From assembly GCF_002139875.1 (NCBI RefSeq), contig NZ_CP018793.1, positions 1 through 64,000 on the forward strand: a stretch of 64,000 nt of DNA. Direction: 5' to 3'. Made by a program: the position numbers and the translations under genes. Source of the DNA: Campylobacter vicugnae (lineage in GTDB: Bacteria > Campylobacterota > Campylobacteria > Campylobacterales > Campylobacteraceae). The notes beneath the pieces are model-generated. The model was not told where the DNA came from, made no database searches, and was given only the letters and a program-made list of their open reading frames with translations. Shown in pieces: positions 34,226 to 43,327 of this stretch (positions within the stretch are counted from its first letter, which is position 1; the number at the start of each line of letters is the position of its first letter).

Positions 34226-34309
34226 GTTTTTGACGATTTAAAGTCATTCTAACCTCCCTATAATGGGACAAGTTCCAGCTTATTGGACGCCAATTTGTAA
34301 AGGATAAAT
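34226..34309 (+). promoter_or_regulatory. Structured spacer between rpmI and rplT
   Basis: Two small stems are visible: TCCC/GGGA enclosing TATAAT (34255-34268) and ATTGG-ACG-CCAAT (34282-34294). In several bacteria L20 represses this operon by binding mRNA that mimics its rRNA site; this spacer could serve so, or the TATAAT could be an internal promoter. Neither is proven. Confidence 0.4.
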
Positions 34310-34663
34310 ATGGCAAGAGTTAAAACTGGTGTTGTAAGACGCCGCAGACATAAAAAGGTTCTAAAACTAGCTCGTGGTTTTTATAGTGCTAGACACAAAC
34401 ACTTTAGAAAAGCTAAAGAGCAATTAGAAAGAAGTTTAGTATATGCGTATCGTGATAGACGCGCTAAAAAACGCGACTTCCGCAGATTGTGGATTATCCG
34501 TATTAATGCAGCTTGCAGACTAAACGATATTAGCTATTCAAGATTTATAAACGGCCTTAAAAAAGCAAACATCGAACTAGACAGAAAAGTCTTGGCAAAT
34601 TTAGCTATGAATGACGCAGCAGCATTTGCTAGCATTGTAGCAGAAGTTAAAAAAGCTTTATAA
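34310..34663 (+). CDS. rplT: Ribosomal protein L20 (bL20)
   Basis: A 117-residue 50S assembly protein. [25 protein letters not shown]-type N-terminus, [22 protein letters not shown], and [18 protein letters not shown] are the L20 signature segments. AAAGGATAA lies just upstream. Followed by a terminator hairpin at 34670-34687. Confidence 0.98.
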   Translation: MARVKTGVVRRRRHKKVLKLARGFYSARHKHFRKAKEQLERSLVYAYRDRRAKKRDFRRLWIIRINAACRLNDISYSRFINGLKKANIELDRKVLANLAMNDAAAFASIVAEVKKAL

Positions 34664-34669
34664 TAACTC

Positions 34670-34687
34670 GCCTAGCTTTTGCTAGGC
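34670..34687 (+). terminator. Terminator hairpin after rplT
   Basis: A 7-bp stem GCCTAGC (34670-34676) and GCTAGGC (34681-34687) with a TTTT loop, followed by TACTTTTA. It ends 7 bases before the ung ATG, so ung is probably reached by readthrough or has its own start. Confidence 0.7.
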
Positions 34688-34694
34688 TACTTTT

Positions 34695-35372
34695 ATGTAT
34701 TCAAATTTAATATCATATTTAGATCCAGACTGGCAAGAGTTTTTAAAAGATGAGCTTAATAGTTTAAATTTTGCTAAGATAATTTCATTTTTAAATTCTC
34801 AAACTGCTACGATTTATCCACCAAAAGAGCTTATTTTTAATGCTTTTAATCTATGCAAGCCAAGTAATTTAAAGGTTATAATTATCGGTCAAGATCCATA
34901 TCATAATGCTGGTGAAGCAATGGGATTAGCCTTTAGCACTCCAAATAATATAAAAACACCGCCAAGTTTGAAAAATATCTTTAAAGAGCTTTTTGATGAT
35001 TTAGATTGTGATATATTTACTAGTAGAAGCAGTGATCTAACTAGCTGGGCAAATCAAGGAGTTTTGTTATTAAATAGTGCTTTAACAGTAGAGCATAATC
35101 GCCCTGCTTCGCACTCTAAAATTGGTTGGCAAATCTTTACTGCTGGCGTTATCCGCACTATAAATGCTAAATTTGAACATTGTGTATTTATGCTTTGGGG
35201 AAATCACGCAAGAGCGTTATCAAGTCTTATCAATCCAACTTCTCATTTAGTATTAGAAGCAGCTCATCCTAGCCCGTTGGCACGTGGGGCATTTTTTGGC
35301 TCAAGGCACTTTAGTAAGTGTAATGAGTATTTGCTTTTTCATAATAAAAAAGCAATCCAATGGCTCATATAA
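34695..35372 (+). CDS. ung: Uracil-DNA glycosylase
   Basis: Removes uracil from DNA by base excision. The 225 residues contain the water-activating motif GQDPYHNAGEAMGLAFS near 65-81, VLLLNSALTVE, and the DNA-intercalating HPSPLARGAFFGSRHF. All family-1 UNG catalytic elements are intact. No obvious Shine-Dalgarno sequence lies before the ATG, which sits right after the rplT terminator hairpin. Confidence 0.96.
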   Translation: MYSNLISYLDPDWQEFLKDELNSLNFAKIISFLNSQTATIYPPKELIFNAFNLCKPSNLKVIIIGQDPYHNAGEAMGLAFSTPNNIKTPPSLKNIFKELFDDLDCDIFTSRSSDLTSWANQGVLLLNSALTVEHNRPASHSKIGWQIFTAGVIRTINAKFEHCVFMLWGNHARALSSLINPTSHLVLEAAHPSPLARGAFFGSRHFSKCNEYLLFHNKKAIQWLI

Positions 35373-35439
35373 ATAAATCAGCAAGATAAAATATATTTTA
35401 TTATTTTCGATAATTTTACTCTTATTTAAAATCTTTAGT

Positions 35440-35445
35440 TATAAT
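35440..35445 (+). promoter_or_regulatory. -10 box of sodB
   Basis: AGTTATAATTTAGG with TATAAT at 35440-35445, 33 bp before the sodB ATG. The preceding A/T-rich run (GATAATTTTACTC region) might hold a Fur site but I cannot match one with confidence. Confidence 0.6.
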
Positions 35446-35478
35446 TTAGGCTTGTGAATTTAATTTAAAGGATATGAT

Positions 35479-36129
35479 ATGTTAGAGTTAAGAACGCTTC
35501 CATTTGATGCAAATAGTAATGCAGTTGTAAGCAAAGAGGCCTGTGATTACCACCATGGCAAACATCACCAAACATATGTAAATAATTACAATAATTTAAC
35601 AAAAGATAGCGAGCTTGCAAAAGCTAGTTTATTTGATGTGCTTTTAAACTCAGAAGGCGGATTATTTAATAACGCTGCTCAAGTGTATAATCACGACTTT
35701 TACTGGGATTGTATAGCTAAAAAAAGCGATAAGAGTAGCGAATTAGAAGCAGCATTACAAAGTGATTTTAATGATTTTAAAGCAGAATTTATCAGCTCTG
35801 CTACAACTCTTTTTGGTTCAGGTTGGACATGGTTAGTTTATAATCCAGCTACTAGCAAACTAGAGATCAAAAACACTTCAAATGCTGCTACACCAGTAAC
35901 TGATGGTCTAGTCCCACTATTAGTAGTAGATGTATGGGAGCATGCATATTATATAGATAGTCGCAATGCTCGTCCTGCTTATTTAGAGAAATTTTATGAA
36001 AATATTAACTGGGATTTTGTAAGTACAGCTTATGAATGGGCTAAAAAAGAGGGAATTAACTCTGTAAAATTCTATATCGATGAGCTTCACCCAGTAGCTA
36101 GCTGCTGTGGTCACTGCGGTTGTAATTAA
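35479..36129 (+). CDS. sodB: Superoxide dismutase [Fe]
   Basis: Detoxifies superoxide. The 216 residues include metal ligands His26 (DYHHGKHHQTYV), a second His in YNHDFYWDC, and Asp/His in DVWEHAYYID, the SodB/SodA signature. The family type is iron, consistent with Campylobacter. Most of the length is conventional, but the last 9 residues, SCCGHCGCN, form an extra Cys/His-rich tail (208-216) unlike the usual end. AAAGGATATGAT precedes the ATG. Terminator hairpin follows. Confidence 0.95.
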   Translation: MLELRTLPFDANSNAVVSKEACDYHHGKHHQTYVNNYNNLTKDSELAKASLFDVLLNSEGGLFNNAAQVYNHDFYWDCIAKKSDKSSELEAALQSDFNDFKAEFISSATTLFGSGWTWLVYNPATSKLEIKNTSNAATPVTDGLVPLLVVDVWEHAYYIDSRNARPAYLEKFYENINWDFVSTAYEWAKKEGINSVKFYIDELHPVASCCGHCGCN

Positions 36130-36139
36130 TACCCAATAT

Positions 36140-36161
36140 CTTAGCCCTTTTAGGGGCTAAG
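36140..36161 (+). terminator. Hairpin terminator after sodB
   Basis: CTTAGCCC (36140-36147) and GGGCTAAG (36154-36161) form an 8-bp stem with a TTTTAG loop, 10 bp past the sodB stop, followed by CTTTAA. Confidence 0.75.
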
Positions 36162-36229
36162 CTTTAACCTAAATTTATATATTCTTATCTATTGTCATAT
36201 ATCTGACAAACTCGAACTCCATTTTAGTT

Positions 36230-36235
36230 TATAAT
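36230..36235 (+). promoter_or_regulatory. -10 box before the cytochrome/molybdoreductase operon
   Basis: TTTATAATTG with TATAAT at 36230-36235, 32 bp before the cytochrome gene ATG. Confidence 0.6.
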
Positions 36236-36267
36236 TGTCTTGTTATTTCTAATTTAAAGGATTCAGC

Positions 36268-36837
36268 ATGAAAAAGCTAATCTTAGCCGGCTTGCTCGTC
36301 TCTAGTGCGCTTAATGCTAGTACGTTATATCCTACAGATGTCAAGTCAGTCTATTTAACACAAGATTCTAAAGATGTAGCCGGAAAGTTGCTACCTACAA
36401 ATGCTATAGAGGTATTAAAACAATCAGCCGGTAAAATTAAATTTAGTCTAAAAGGCTATGTAAATCCAGCTGCTCCAAATGTAATATACTATAGCAATCA
36501 AGATCGTATTATAGCCCTATCATTTGCTAAAACTAAAACGCCAAAATATGAGATAATCAAAAAAGGCGAGACTGGCAAGTGGGACGAGGTTAAAGTAATA
36601 GCCTATACAACAAAAGATAACCTAGAAAAAGATCTAAAACCTATGCTAGATAGAGCTAAACAAACATATCAAGAGAGCTGTTCGATCTGCCATCATTTAC
36701 ACAAAGAGAGTCAATATAATCCAAATCAGTGGCCATCACTATTTAAATCAATGCTATCTCGTACCCCAATTGATAAAAAAGATGAGTGGCTAATAATTCA
36801 ATATCTACAAAAAGCTTCAAAAGGAGATATCAAATGA
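36268..36837 (+). CDS. Monohaem c-type cytochrome, partner of the molybdoreductase
   Basis: A 189-residue exported cytochrome. It has a signal peptide (MKKLILAGLLVSSALNA, cleavage after about residue 17) and a single haem-attachment motif CSICH at 138-142. It probably donates electrons to the adjacent Tat-exported molybdenum enzyme. The pair resembles C. jejuni Cj0265c/Cj0264c, a S- and N-oxide reductase system, as I recall. Its TGA stop overlaps the ATG of the next gene (ATGA), showing translational coupling. Confidence 0.85.
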   Translation: MKKLILAGLLVSSALNASTLYPTDVKSVYLTQDSKDVAGKLLPTNAIEVLKQSAGKIKFSLKGYVNPAAPNVIYYSNQDRIIALSFAKTKTPKYEIIKKGETGKWDEVKVIAYTTKDNLEKDLKPMLDRAKQTYQESCSICHHLHKESQYNPNQWPSLFKSMLSRTPIDKKDEWLIIQYLQKASKGDIK

Positions 36838-39347
36838 AAACCAATAGAAGAGAATTTTTAAAACTAGGCGCAGCTTTAAGTCTTGCTCCAATGCTTCCTA
36901 GCAATCTATTTGCTGGAGCAAATACACAAGTGGTTAAAAATGGAGAAATATTCACAGCGGCTCACTGGGGTATGCTAAAAGCCACAGTAAAAGATGGCAA
37001 AATCATAAGTTCTAAACCATATCAAACGCTATCAAAAATCCCAAATCCACTTCAAGATACAATGGCGGATTTAGTATATAAAACTAGAATTACTGCTCCA
37101 ATGGTAAGAAAAAGCTACCTAGAAAATCCAGATAGTCCAAAACCAGAATTAAGAGGTATAGATGAGTGGGTAGAGGTAAAATACGAAGATGCTATTAAGC
37201 TAGTAGCAAGAGAGCTTAAAAAGACAAGAGAACAAAAAGGTATGCAAAGTATATTTGCAGGAAGTTATGGATGGTATAGTAGTGGTAAATTACACAATCC
37301 TAGAATTTTGTTGCATAGATTTATGAATTTAAGTGGTGGTTTTGTGGGAACTTTGGGTGATTATTCAACTGGCGCTAGTCAAGTTATTATGCCTCATGTG
37401 GTTGGAAGCATTGAAGTTTATGAGCAACAAACTAGTTGGCCAGTAGTGCTAGAACACTCAAAAGTTGTAGTTCTATGGGGTATGAATCCGATCTCAACTC
37501 TAAGAATCGCATGGAGTGCTACAGATGATCAAGGGTTTAAATATTTTGAGCAGTTAAAAGATAGCGGTAAAGAGATTATTATAATTGATCCTCTTTGGAG
37601 TGAAACTGGTAAATTCTTTGGCGATAAAGCCAAATGGATTGCTCCAAGACCAAATACAGATACAGCTATGATGCTTGGTATGGCACATCACCTATATACT
37701 ACAGGTAAATATGATAAAGAATTTATAGCTAATTATACAACTGGATTTGATAAATTCTTGCCATATTTACTAGGCAAAAGTGATAAAACTCCAAAATCAG
37801 CCAAATGGGCATCAAAAATTTGTGGCATAAAAGAGAGTGTGATTAAAAATTTAGCTGAAACAATATATGCTAATCGCACAATGCTAATGAGTGGCTGGGC
37901 TATGCAAAGAGCTCATCACGGCGAACAGCCTCACTGGATGCTTGTAACTTTAGCTTCTATGTTGGGTCAAATTGGCTTACCAGGCGGTGGGTTTGGTCTT
38001 AGCTATCATTACAGCAATGGTGGTGCTCCAACATGTGCTGGTGGTGTTTTAGGCGGTATAAATGCTGCAAGCGTAGGTATAGTAGAAAATGGAAAATATA
38101 AAGGTCTAGCCAGTCAAGCAAAAGGTGGTGAATCAGCTCAAAGCTGGTTAAATGCTGGTACGGATTATGCATTTCCAGTAGCAAGAGTAGCTGAGGCTAT
38201 TTTAAATCCAGGTAAAACTTTAGAGCATAATGGTACAAAAATAACATATCCAGATATTGATTTTATCTACTGGGCAGGCGGAAACCCTATAACTCAGCAT
38301 CAAGATGTTAATACAAATATAAAAGCATGGCGTCGCCCAAGAACTGTTGTAGTAAATGAAATTTATTGGACTCCAACGGCTAAAATGGCTGATATTGTAT
38401 TCCCAGTAACTACTCAATATGAAAGAAATGATTTGACAATGACTGGGGATTATTCAAATCAAAATATTGCTCCAATGAAACAAGTAGTAGAAAAACAACA
38501 TGGGGCAAAAGATGACTATCAAATCTTTAGCGATCTATCTAAAGCCTATGCAGATGGCCTTGTAGAGGCATTTACAGAAGGTGGCAAAACTGAGATGGAT
38601 TGGCTAGAAGAGTTTTATAATGTAGCTGCTAATGCAGTTAATGCCAACACAGCATTAGGTATTACTATGCCTAAATTTGATGAGTGGTGGAATAAAAATG
38701 AGCCAACTACATTTGCTCCAACTTTAGAGAGTGAAAGCTGGGTAAGGATGGCTGAATTTAGAGAGGATCCAATCTTAAATGCGCTAGGTACGCCATCTGG
38801 TCTTATAGAGATTTATAGCGATACAATAGCAGCTATGAATTATGATGATTGTGCTGCGCATCCTAAGTGGTTTGAACCAGTTGAGTGGCTAGGAATGAAA
38901 AATAAACCAGCTAAATTCCATCTAATCACAGTTCATCCAACTGATAGGTTGCACTCTCAACAAAATAATACATCTTTAAGAGATAACTATGCTATTGCAA
39001 ATCGCGAACCATTACTTATTAACACTAAAGACGCTGCTAAGCTAGGTATTAAAAATGGCGACCTTGTAAGAGTATATAATGCTCGTGGTGAGGTGTTAGC
39101 TGGTGCTGAGGTTAGTGATGATATTATCCCTGGTGTTGTAAGACTTAGAGAGGGTGCGTGGTATGATGGATTTGGCGATGGTCTATGTAAAAATGGATGT
39201 GCAAATACCTTAACAATCGATATCCCAACAAGTAAATTAGCCAATGGTAATATTTCTCATACTGGTCTTGTAAATGTAGAAAAATACAAAGGCGCAGCTC
39301 CAGAACTCACAGCATTTAAAGCTCCAAAAGGTGCAAAAAATAGCTAA
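36834..39347 (+). CDS. Tat-exported molybdopterin oxidoreductase (TMAO/DMSO/biotin-sulfoxide reductase type)
   Basis: Terminal reductase for S- or N-oxides in the periplasm. I start it at 36834 (837 residues). The earlier in-frame Met would put 16 residues of cytochrome-gene sequence ahead of the twin-arginine signal RREFLKLG (Arg5-Arg6). Molybdopterin-binding blocks include YGWYSSGKLHNPRILLHRF, STGASQVIMPHVVG and SGWAMQRAHHGEQPHW, with the typical GGGFGLSYHYSN. There is no N-terminal 4Fe-4S motif, as in TorA/BisC. GDYSTGAS suggests a Ser Mo-ligand, fitting TorA/DMSO types. The physiological substrate cannot be fixed. Confidence 0.88.
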   Translation: MKTNRREFLKLGAALSLAPMLPSNLFAGANTQVVKNGEIFTAAHWGMLKATVKDGKIISSKPYQTLSKIPNPLQDTMADLVYKTRITAPMVRKSYLENPDSPKPELRGIDEWVEVKYEDAIKLVARELKKTREQKGMQSIFAGSYGWYSSGKLHNPRILLHRFMNLSGGFVGTLGDYSTGASQVIMPHVVGSIEVYEQQTSWPVVLEHSKVVVLWGMNPISTLRIAWSATDDQGFKYFEQLKDSGKEIIIIDPLWSETGKFFGDKAKWIAPRPNTDTAMMLGMAHHLYTTGKYDKEFIANYTTGFDKFLPYLLGKSDKTPKSAKWASKICGIKESVIKNLAETIYANRTMLMSGWAMQRAHHGEQPHWMLVTLASMLGQIGLPGGGFGLSYHYSNGGAPTCAGGVLGGINAASVGIVENGKYKGLASQAKGGESAQSWLNAGTDYAFPVARVAEAILNPGKTLEHNGTKITYPDIDFIYWAGGNPITQHQDVNTNIKAWRRPRTVVVNEIYWTPTAKMADIVFPVTTQYERNDLTMTGDYSNQNIAPMKQVVEKQHGAKDDYQIFSDLSKAYADGLVEAFTEGGKTEMDWLEEFYNVAANAVNANTALGITMPKFDEWWNKNEPTTFAPTLESESWVRMAEFREDPILNALGTPSGLIEIYSDTIAAMNYDDCAAHPKWFEPVEWLGMKNKPAKFHLITVHPTDRLHSQQNNTSLRDNYAIANREPLLINTKDAAKLGIKNGDLVRVYNARGEVLAGAEVSDDIIPGVVRLREGAWYDGFGDGLCKNGCANTLTIDIPTSKLANGNISHTGLVNVEKYKGAAPELTAFKAPKGAKNS

Positions 39348-39352
39348 TAATC

Positions 39353-39383
39353 TTAATCTCTCTCTTACAAAGAGGGAGATTAA
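39353..39383 (+). terminator. Terminator hairpin after the molybdoreductase gene
   Basis: TTAATCTCTCTCTT (39353-39366) pairs with AAGAGGGAGATTAA (39370-39383), with one G-U and a 3-base loop. A stem of 14 bp close after the stop is a convincing end of transcript; the following ATATT is only weakly U-rich. Confidence 0.8.
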
Positions 39384-39389
39384 ATATTA

Positions 39390-39446
39390 AAATTTAATTA
39401 ATCTAAAGATGCAGATTGAGTTTGCAATTTTAGATTAATTAAATTT
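39390..39446. repeat. 18-bp perfect inverted repeat before a Crp/Fnr-type gene
   Basis: AAATTTAATTAATCTAAA at 39390-39407 and its exact complement at 39429-39446, spaced by 21 bp. It lies just after the terminator and 22-35 bp before the regulator's start. It may be an operator, a second transcript end or cruciform DNA. Confidence 0.75.
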
Positions 39447-39480
39447 ATGCTAAATTCAAAAAATTTAAATGGTGGCTGCG

Positions 39481-40089
39481 ATGAATATTAGTAGATTTGA
39501 TCAAGATAATTATGCTGATTTTGAGCTGCTTAGCAGTGAAGATTTGGCATTATTTCGTCAAATAAAATATAATAAATCTGAATTAGTATATGCGCAAAAT
39601 ATCAAATTTATAATTCTCAAAAGTGGCCAAGCAAAGTTAAGCTATATAAGTGGAATAAATGAATTTATCATAAATTTTATAAGCAAAGGCTCTATAGTTT
39701 TGGTGGATAAAGATAGTGTTTTGGAGTTTTTGAGTGATTCTGAGACAATGGAGCTAAATCTTTGCGATATAAAAGAGCTTTTTGAAAATGAGAAATTTAG
39801 TATGGCAATGATAAATTCTCTCATACGCACTACAATAATGACTAGACAGATTGTCACTGATATAGTTTTTGGTAGTTTAGAGAGTCGTATTATTAACTTT
39901 TTAGATAATCTTGCTAATGAACAGCATACAATGGTGCGGGATAAAAAGCTAGTTGAGATTCCATTTTCTATTGCTACACTATCTAATCTTTTAGGCGCAC
40001 AAAGACAGAGTGTCTCTACTATATTTAATAAACTTATTAAATCAGGTAAGCTTAGCAAATATGGCAAAAATAGCTATATTATAAGCTAA
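39481..40089 (+). CDS. Crp/Fnr-family transcriptional regulator
   Basis: About 202 residues from Met 39481 (MNISRFDQDNY). The other in-frame start, MVAA at 39469, is possible; GGTGG before 39481 gives the later one a weak Shine-Dalgarno. An N-terminal cyclic-nucleotide-binding-like beta domain (FIILKSGQAKLSYISG) is followed by a long dimer helix and a C-terminal winged helix-turn-helix (SIATLSNLLGAQRQSVSTIFNKLIKSG). No Cys cluster for a Fe-S sensor is visible. Its position after the molybdoreductase suggests it may control that operon. Confidence 0.82.
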   Translation: MNISRFDQDNYADFELLSSEDLALFRQIKYNKSELVYAQNIKFIILKSGQAKLSYISGINEFIINFISKGSIVLVDKDSVLEFLSDSETMELNLCDIKELFENEKFSMAMINSLIRTTIMTRQIVTDIVFGSLESRIINFLDNLANEQHTMVRDKKLVEIPFSIATLSNLLGAQRQSVSTIFNKLIKSGKLSKYGKNSYIIS

Positions 40090-40398
40090 ATTTAGCCTAT
40101 AAATATCTTAAATTTAATTAAATTACGATACAAAATTTAATAATAAATCTATATTTTAAATTTAAATTCGCATTGCCAAATTTAGAAAATATTCCTTATA
40201 AAAAGGAAAAAAATAAAACAAAATTTGCAAAAATAGCGGTAAAATTTGATTTTAAAACTTTATTTGGGTATAATTCGCGTCTTTTGATGAGAAGCGTAAG
40301 CTTTGCTTGCATGCTTGAGAGATTGATAATAAGCCTCTGCAAGAGCATTATATCAAAAGGTCGCAAGTTGGCGACAAGTTATTTTTAAAGGAAAAAAC
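40090..40398 (+). promoter_or_regulatory. Promoter and structured 5' leader of the S10 ribosomal operon
   Basis: The extended -10 GGGTATAAT has TATAAT at 40269-40274. From about 40280 a leader follows with a long-range 8-bp stem CTTTTGAT (40281-40288) / ATCAAAAG (40352-40359). A second hairpin GTCGC-AAGTTG-GCGAC (40360-40375) lies 23 bp before the rpsJ ATG. Regulatory leaders, often bound by L4, are known for S10 operons. The upstream part (40090-40268) is A/T-rich without a supported gene. Confidence 0.65.
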
Positions 40399-40710
40399 AT
40401 GGAAAGAATTAGGCTTAAGCTAAAAGCTTATGACCACAGAGTTCTAGACCGCACAGTTGCAGCCATAGTAGAAGCTGTCAAACGTACTGGTGCTGATGTA
40501 CGCGGACCAGTGCCAATGCCTACAAAGATTAAACGCTATACAGTGTTAAAATCTCCACATGTCAATAAAGATTCTCGTGAGCAATTTGAGATGAGAATTC
40601 ATGCTCGTATGCTAGATATCGTAGCAGCTACACCTGATACAGTTGATAGCCTAACAAAACTTGACCTTGCCCCTGAGGTAAATGTCGAAGTTCGTGCTAT
40701 GGGCAAGTAA
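40399..40710 (+). CDS. rpsJ: Ribosomal protein S10 (uS10)
   Basis: A 103-residue 30S protein; also NusE, part of transcription antitermination complexes. It has [20 protein letters not shown] and the signature [43 protein letters not shown] precedes the ATG. First gene of the long ribosomal cluster. Confidence 0.99.
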   Translation: MERIRLKLKAYDHRVLDRTVAAIVEAVKRTGADVRGPVPMPTKIKRYTVLKSPHVNKDSREQFEMRIHARMLDIVAATPDTVDSLTKLDLAPEVNVEVRAMGK

Positions 40711-40728
40711 GCATAAAAGGAAGAAATG

Positions 40729-41307
40729 ATGGAATATATCGTAGAAAAAATAGGTATGAGCAGAACTGTCTCAAACCCAAGTACTCCTGTTACATTGCTT
40801 AGACTTTTACCAGCTAAAGTGTGCGAAGTAGGTGAAAATAGCAGAGCTATCGTGGCTTATGCTCATACAAAAGCAAATAATAAAGCTATTAAAGGTCAGC
40901 AAAAAAAATATGGCTTAAGTAGCGAATTTAACCAATTTGCAACTCTAAGTGTAGCAAATAGCGAAGCTGGTGATTTGGATACAACCCCACTAAATGAAGC
41001 AAAAGTTTTAAAAGTTAGCTTCAATACAAAAGGTAGAGGCTTCCAAGGTGTTATAAAAAGACATGGCTTCTCAGGCGGCCCTGCAAGTCATGGTTCAAGA
41101 TTTCACCGCAGACCAGGTTCTATAGGTAACTGCGAATGGCCAGGTCGTGTTCAACCAGGTAGAAAAATGGCAGGACACTATGGTAATGAAAAAACTACTG
41201 TTAAAAACGAAGTTGTAAGCTTTGATAGTGCTAATGGAATTTTAGTATTAAAAGGCTCAGTTCCAGGATTTAACGGTGCTATGGGTAGAGTAAGGATAGT
41301 TAAATGA
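40729..41307 (+). CDS. rplC: Ribosomal protein L3 (uL3)
   Basis: A 192-residue 50S protein reaching the peptidyl-transferase centre. The start is set to the second of two adjacent ATGs ([14 protein letters not shown]). It includes [26 protein letters not shown]. Stop overlaps rplD by 4 bp. Confidence 0.97.
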   Translation: MEYIVEKIGMSRTVSNPSTPVTLLRLLPAKVCEVGENSRAIVAYAHTKANNKAIKGQQKKYGLSSEFNQFATLSVANSEAGDLDTTPLNEAKVLKVSFNTKGRGFQGVIKRHGFSGGPASHGSRFHRRPGSIGNCEWPGRVQPGRKMAGHYGNEKTTVKNEVVSFDSANGILVLKGSVPGFNGAMGRVRIVK

Positions 41308-41918
41308 GTAAAATAGCAGTTTTAAATGATAAATTTGAAAAAACAAGCGAACTAGAACTTCCAGCAAGTTATGCTGAGGTAAATTCGCACAATTTATATC
41401 TGTATGTTAAAAGCTACCTTGCTAGTATGAGAGCAAACTCAGCCCACACAAAAGGTCGCTCAGATGTAAGCGGTGGTGGTAAAAAGCCTTGGCGTCAAAA
41501 AGGACGTGGCGGTGCAAGAGCTGGTTCAACTAGAACTAACGTTTGGGTTGGCGGTGCTGTGGCATTTGGTCCTAAAAATAATAGAAATTACAACCAAAAA
41601 GTTAATAAAAAACAAAAAAGATTAGCGCTTGAATTTGCCCTAAACGAAAAAGTTGCAAATGGTAAATTCTATGCAGTAGATAGTATTGCTATTGAAAGTG
41701 GTAAAACAAAAGATGCAGCAGCTATTATCAAAAAACTTGGTATTAGAGATGCGTTAATCATCAAAAACGAACTTGATGCTAAGACTCTTTTAGCATTTAG
41801 AAACCTAGCAAACTGCTATGTAGTAGACGCTAGCGAAGTAAATGCATATTTAGTCTCAGTCTATAGTGCAGTTATAGCTGAAAAATCAGCACTACAATCA
41901 ATAGTAAAAGAGGGCTAA
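41304..41918 (+). CDS. rplD: Ribosomal protein L4 (uL4)
   Basis: A 204-residue 50S protein and in other bacteria the autoregulator of the S10 operon. The RNA-binding loop [18 protein letters not shown] and [16 protein letters not shown] are conserved. Overlaps rplC. Confidence 0.98.
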   Translation: MSKIAVLNDKFEKTSELELPASYAEVNSHNLYLYVKSYLASMRANSAHTKGRSDVSGGGKKPWRQKGRGGARAGSTRTNVWVGGAVAFGPKNNRNYNQKVNKKQKRLALEFALNEKVANGKFYAVDSIAIESGKTKDAAAIIKKLGIRDALIIKNELDAKTLLAFRNLANCYVVDASEVNAYLVSVYSAVIAEKSALQSIVKEG

Positions 41919-41920
41919 AA

Positions 41921-42202
41921 ATGGCAGATATAACAGATATCAAAACTATAGTATATACAGAAAAAACTCTTGGCCTTCAAGAACAAGGTGTAGTAGTAAT
42001 CCAAACTTCACCAAAAATGACTAAAAATGGTCTAAAAGAGGTATTAAGAGAATATTTTGGTGTAACGCCACTTAGAGTAAATTCACTTAGAATGGATGGC
42101 AAAGTTAAGCGTTTTAGAGGTAGAGTTGGCGTAAGAAATGACTTCAAAAAATTCTATGTCAAATTACCAGATGGCGTAAGCCTAGCAAGTCAGGAGGCAT
42201 AA
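41921..42202 (+). CDS. rplW: Ribosomal protein L23 (uL23)
   Basis: A 93-residue 50S protein at the tunnel exit, where SRP and trigger factor dock. It begins [17 protein letters not shown] and contains [18 protein letters not shown]. Two bases from rplD. Confidence 0.98.
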   Translation: MADITDIKTIVYTEKTLGLQEQGVVVIQTSPKMTKNGLKEVLREYFGVTPLRVNSLRMDGKVKRFRGRVGVRNDFKKFYVKLPDGVSLASQEA

Positions 42203-42203
42203 G

Positions 42204-43034
42204 ATGGCAATAAGAAGTTTTAAACCTTATACTCCAAGTAGAAGATTTATGACTGGTCTAAGCAGTGAGGATATCACAGCAAAAGCTAGTGTAAGAAGCC
42301 TACTTGTTAAAATTCCTGCCGCAGCTGGTAGAAACAATAATGGTAGAATTACAAGTCGCCATAAAGAAGCTGGTGCTAAAAAACTATATCGTATTATAGA
42401 TTTTAAACGCCGCAAATTTGGAATTCCTGGTAAAGTTGAAGCGATTGAATACGATCCAAACAGAAATTGCCGTATCGCTTTAATCTCATACGCAGATGGT
42501 GAGAAAAGATATATCATTCGCCCTAGTGGTTTAAATGTAGGTGATGTAATTAGTGCTGCTGAAGCTGGCCTAGATATTAAACCAGGCAATGCGATGAAAT
42601 TAAAAAATATCCCAGTTGGTACAATCGTACATAACATTGAGTTAAAACCAGGCAAAGGCGCTCAAATGGCTAGAAGTGCTGGTGGCTATGCTCAACTTAT
42701 GGGTAAAGAAGAAAAGTATGTAATCTTAAGACTTCCAAGTGGTGAGATGAGACAAGTTCTAGCTGAGTGTATGGCTACTGTAGGTGTAGTTGGCAATGAA
42801 GATTGGGCAAATGTTACAATTGGTAAAGCTGGCCGTAACCGCCATAGAGGTATTCGCCCTCAAACTAGAGGTAGTGCGATGAACCCAGTAGATCACCCAC
42901 ACGGTGGTGGTGAAGGTAAGAAAAACTCAGGTCGTCACCCAGTTACTCCATGGGGTAAACCAACTAAAGGTGCTAAAACTCGCCGTAAAAAAGCTAGTGA
43001 TAGACTTATAATTTCTAGAAGAAAGGGTAAATAA
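42204..43034 (+). CDS. rplB: Ribosomal protein L2 (uL2)
   Basis: A 276-residue 50S protein near the peptidyl-transferase centre. It contains [18 protein letters not shown], the [15 protein letters not shown] block and the C-terminal signature [20 protein letters not shown] with the conserved His. Confidence 0.99.
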   Translation: MAIRSFKPYTPSRRFMTGLSSEDITAKASVRSLLVKIPAAAGRNNNGRITSRHKEAGAKKLYRIIDFKRRKFGIPGKVEAIEYDPNRNCRIALISYADGEKRYIIRPSGLNVGDVISAAEAGLDIKPGNAMKLKNIPVGTIVHNIELKPGKGAQMARSAGGYAQLMGKEEKYVILRLPSGEMRQVLAECMATVGVVGNEDWANVTIGKAGRNRHRGIRPQTRGSAMNPVDHPHGGGEGKKNSGRHPVTPWGKPTKGAKTRRKKASDRLIISRRKGK

Positions 43035-43036
43035 CG

Positions 43037-43318
43037 ATGGCTAGATCGCTAAAAAAAGGTCCTTTTGTAGATGACCACGTAATGAAAAAAGTCATCGCTG
43101 CAAAAGCTGCTAACGATAATAAACCAATTAAAACTTGGTCAAGAAGAAGCACAATCACTCCTGAAATGATAGGTTTGACATTTAATGTGCATAATGGCAA
43201 AAGCTTTATCCCTGTATATGTAACAGAAAACCATATAGGCTATAAGCTAGGCGAATTTGCACCAACAAGAACATTTAAGGGTCACAAAGGCTCTGTTCAG
43301 AAAAAAATCGGTAAATAA
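43037..43318 (+). CDS. rpsS: Ribosomal protein S19 (uS19)
   Basis: A 93-residue 30S head protein. [19 protein letters not shown] and [16 protein letters not shown] are the family segments. Ribosome-binding site lies over the end of rplB. Confidence 0.99.
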   Translation: MARSLKKGPFVDDHVMKKVIAAKAANDNKPIKTWSRRSTITPEMIGLTFNVHNGKSFIPVYVTENHIGYKLGEFAPTRTFKGHKGSVQKKIGK

Positions 43319-43327
43319 GGGGAAGTT

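Noticed and set aside
36786-36833. Molybdoreductase start 16 codons upstream
   Set aside because: Those codons overlap the cytochrome gene, and the twin-arginine signal needs to be close to the N-terminus.
39642-40067. Minus-strand 141-codon frame in the Crp-like gene
   Set aside because: Antisense shadow of a well-supported regulator with a helix-turn-helix.
40173-40388. A 71-codon open frame before rpsJ
   Set aside because: It covers the promoter and structured leader of the S10 operon, has no ribosome-binding site, and its residues look like translated leader RNA.
42227-42655. Long minus-strand open frame in rplB
   Set aside because: It is a shadow of rplB, typical of codon bias in ribosomal genes, with no ribosome-binding site.
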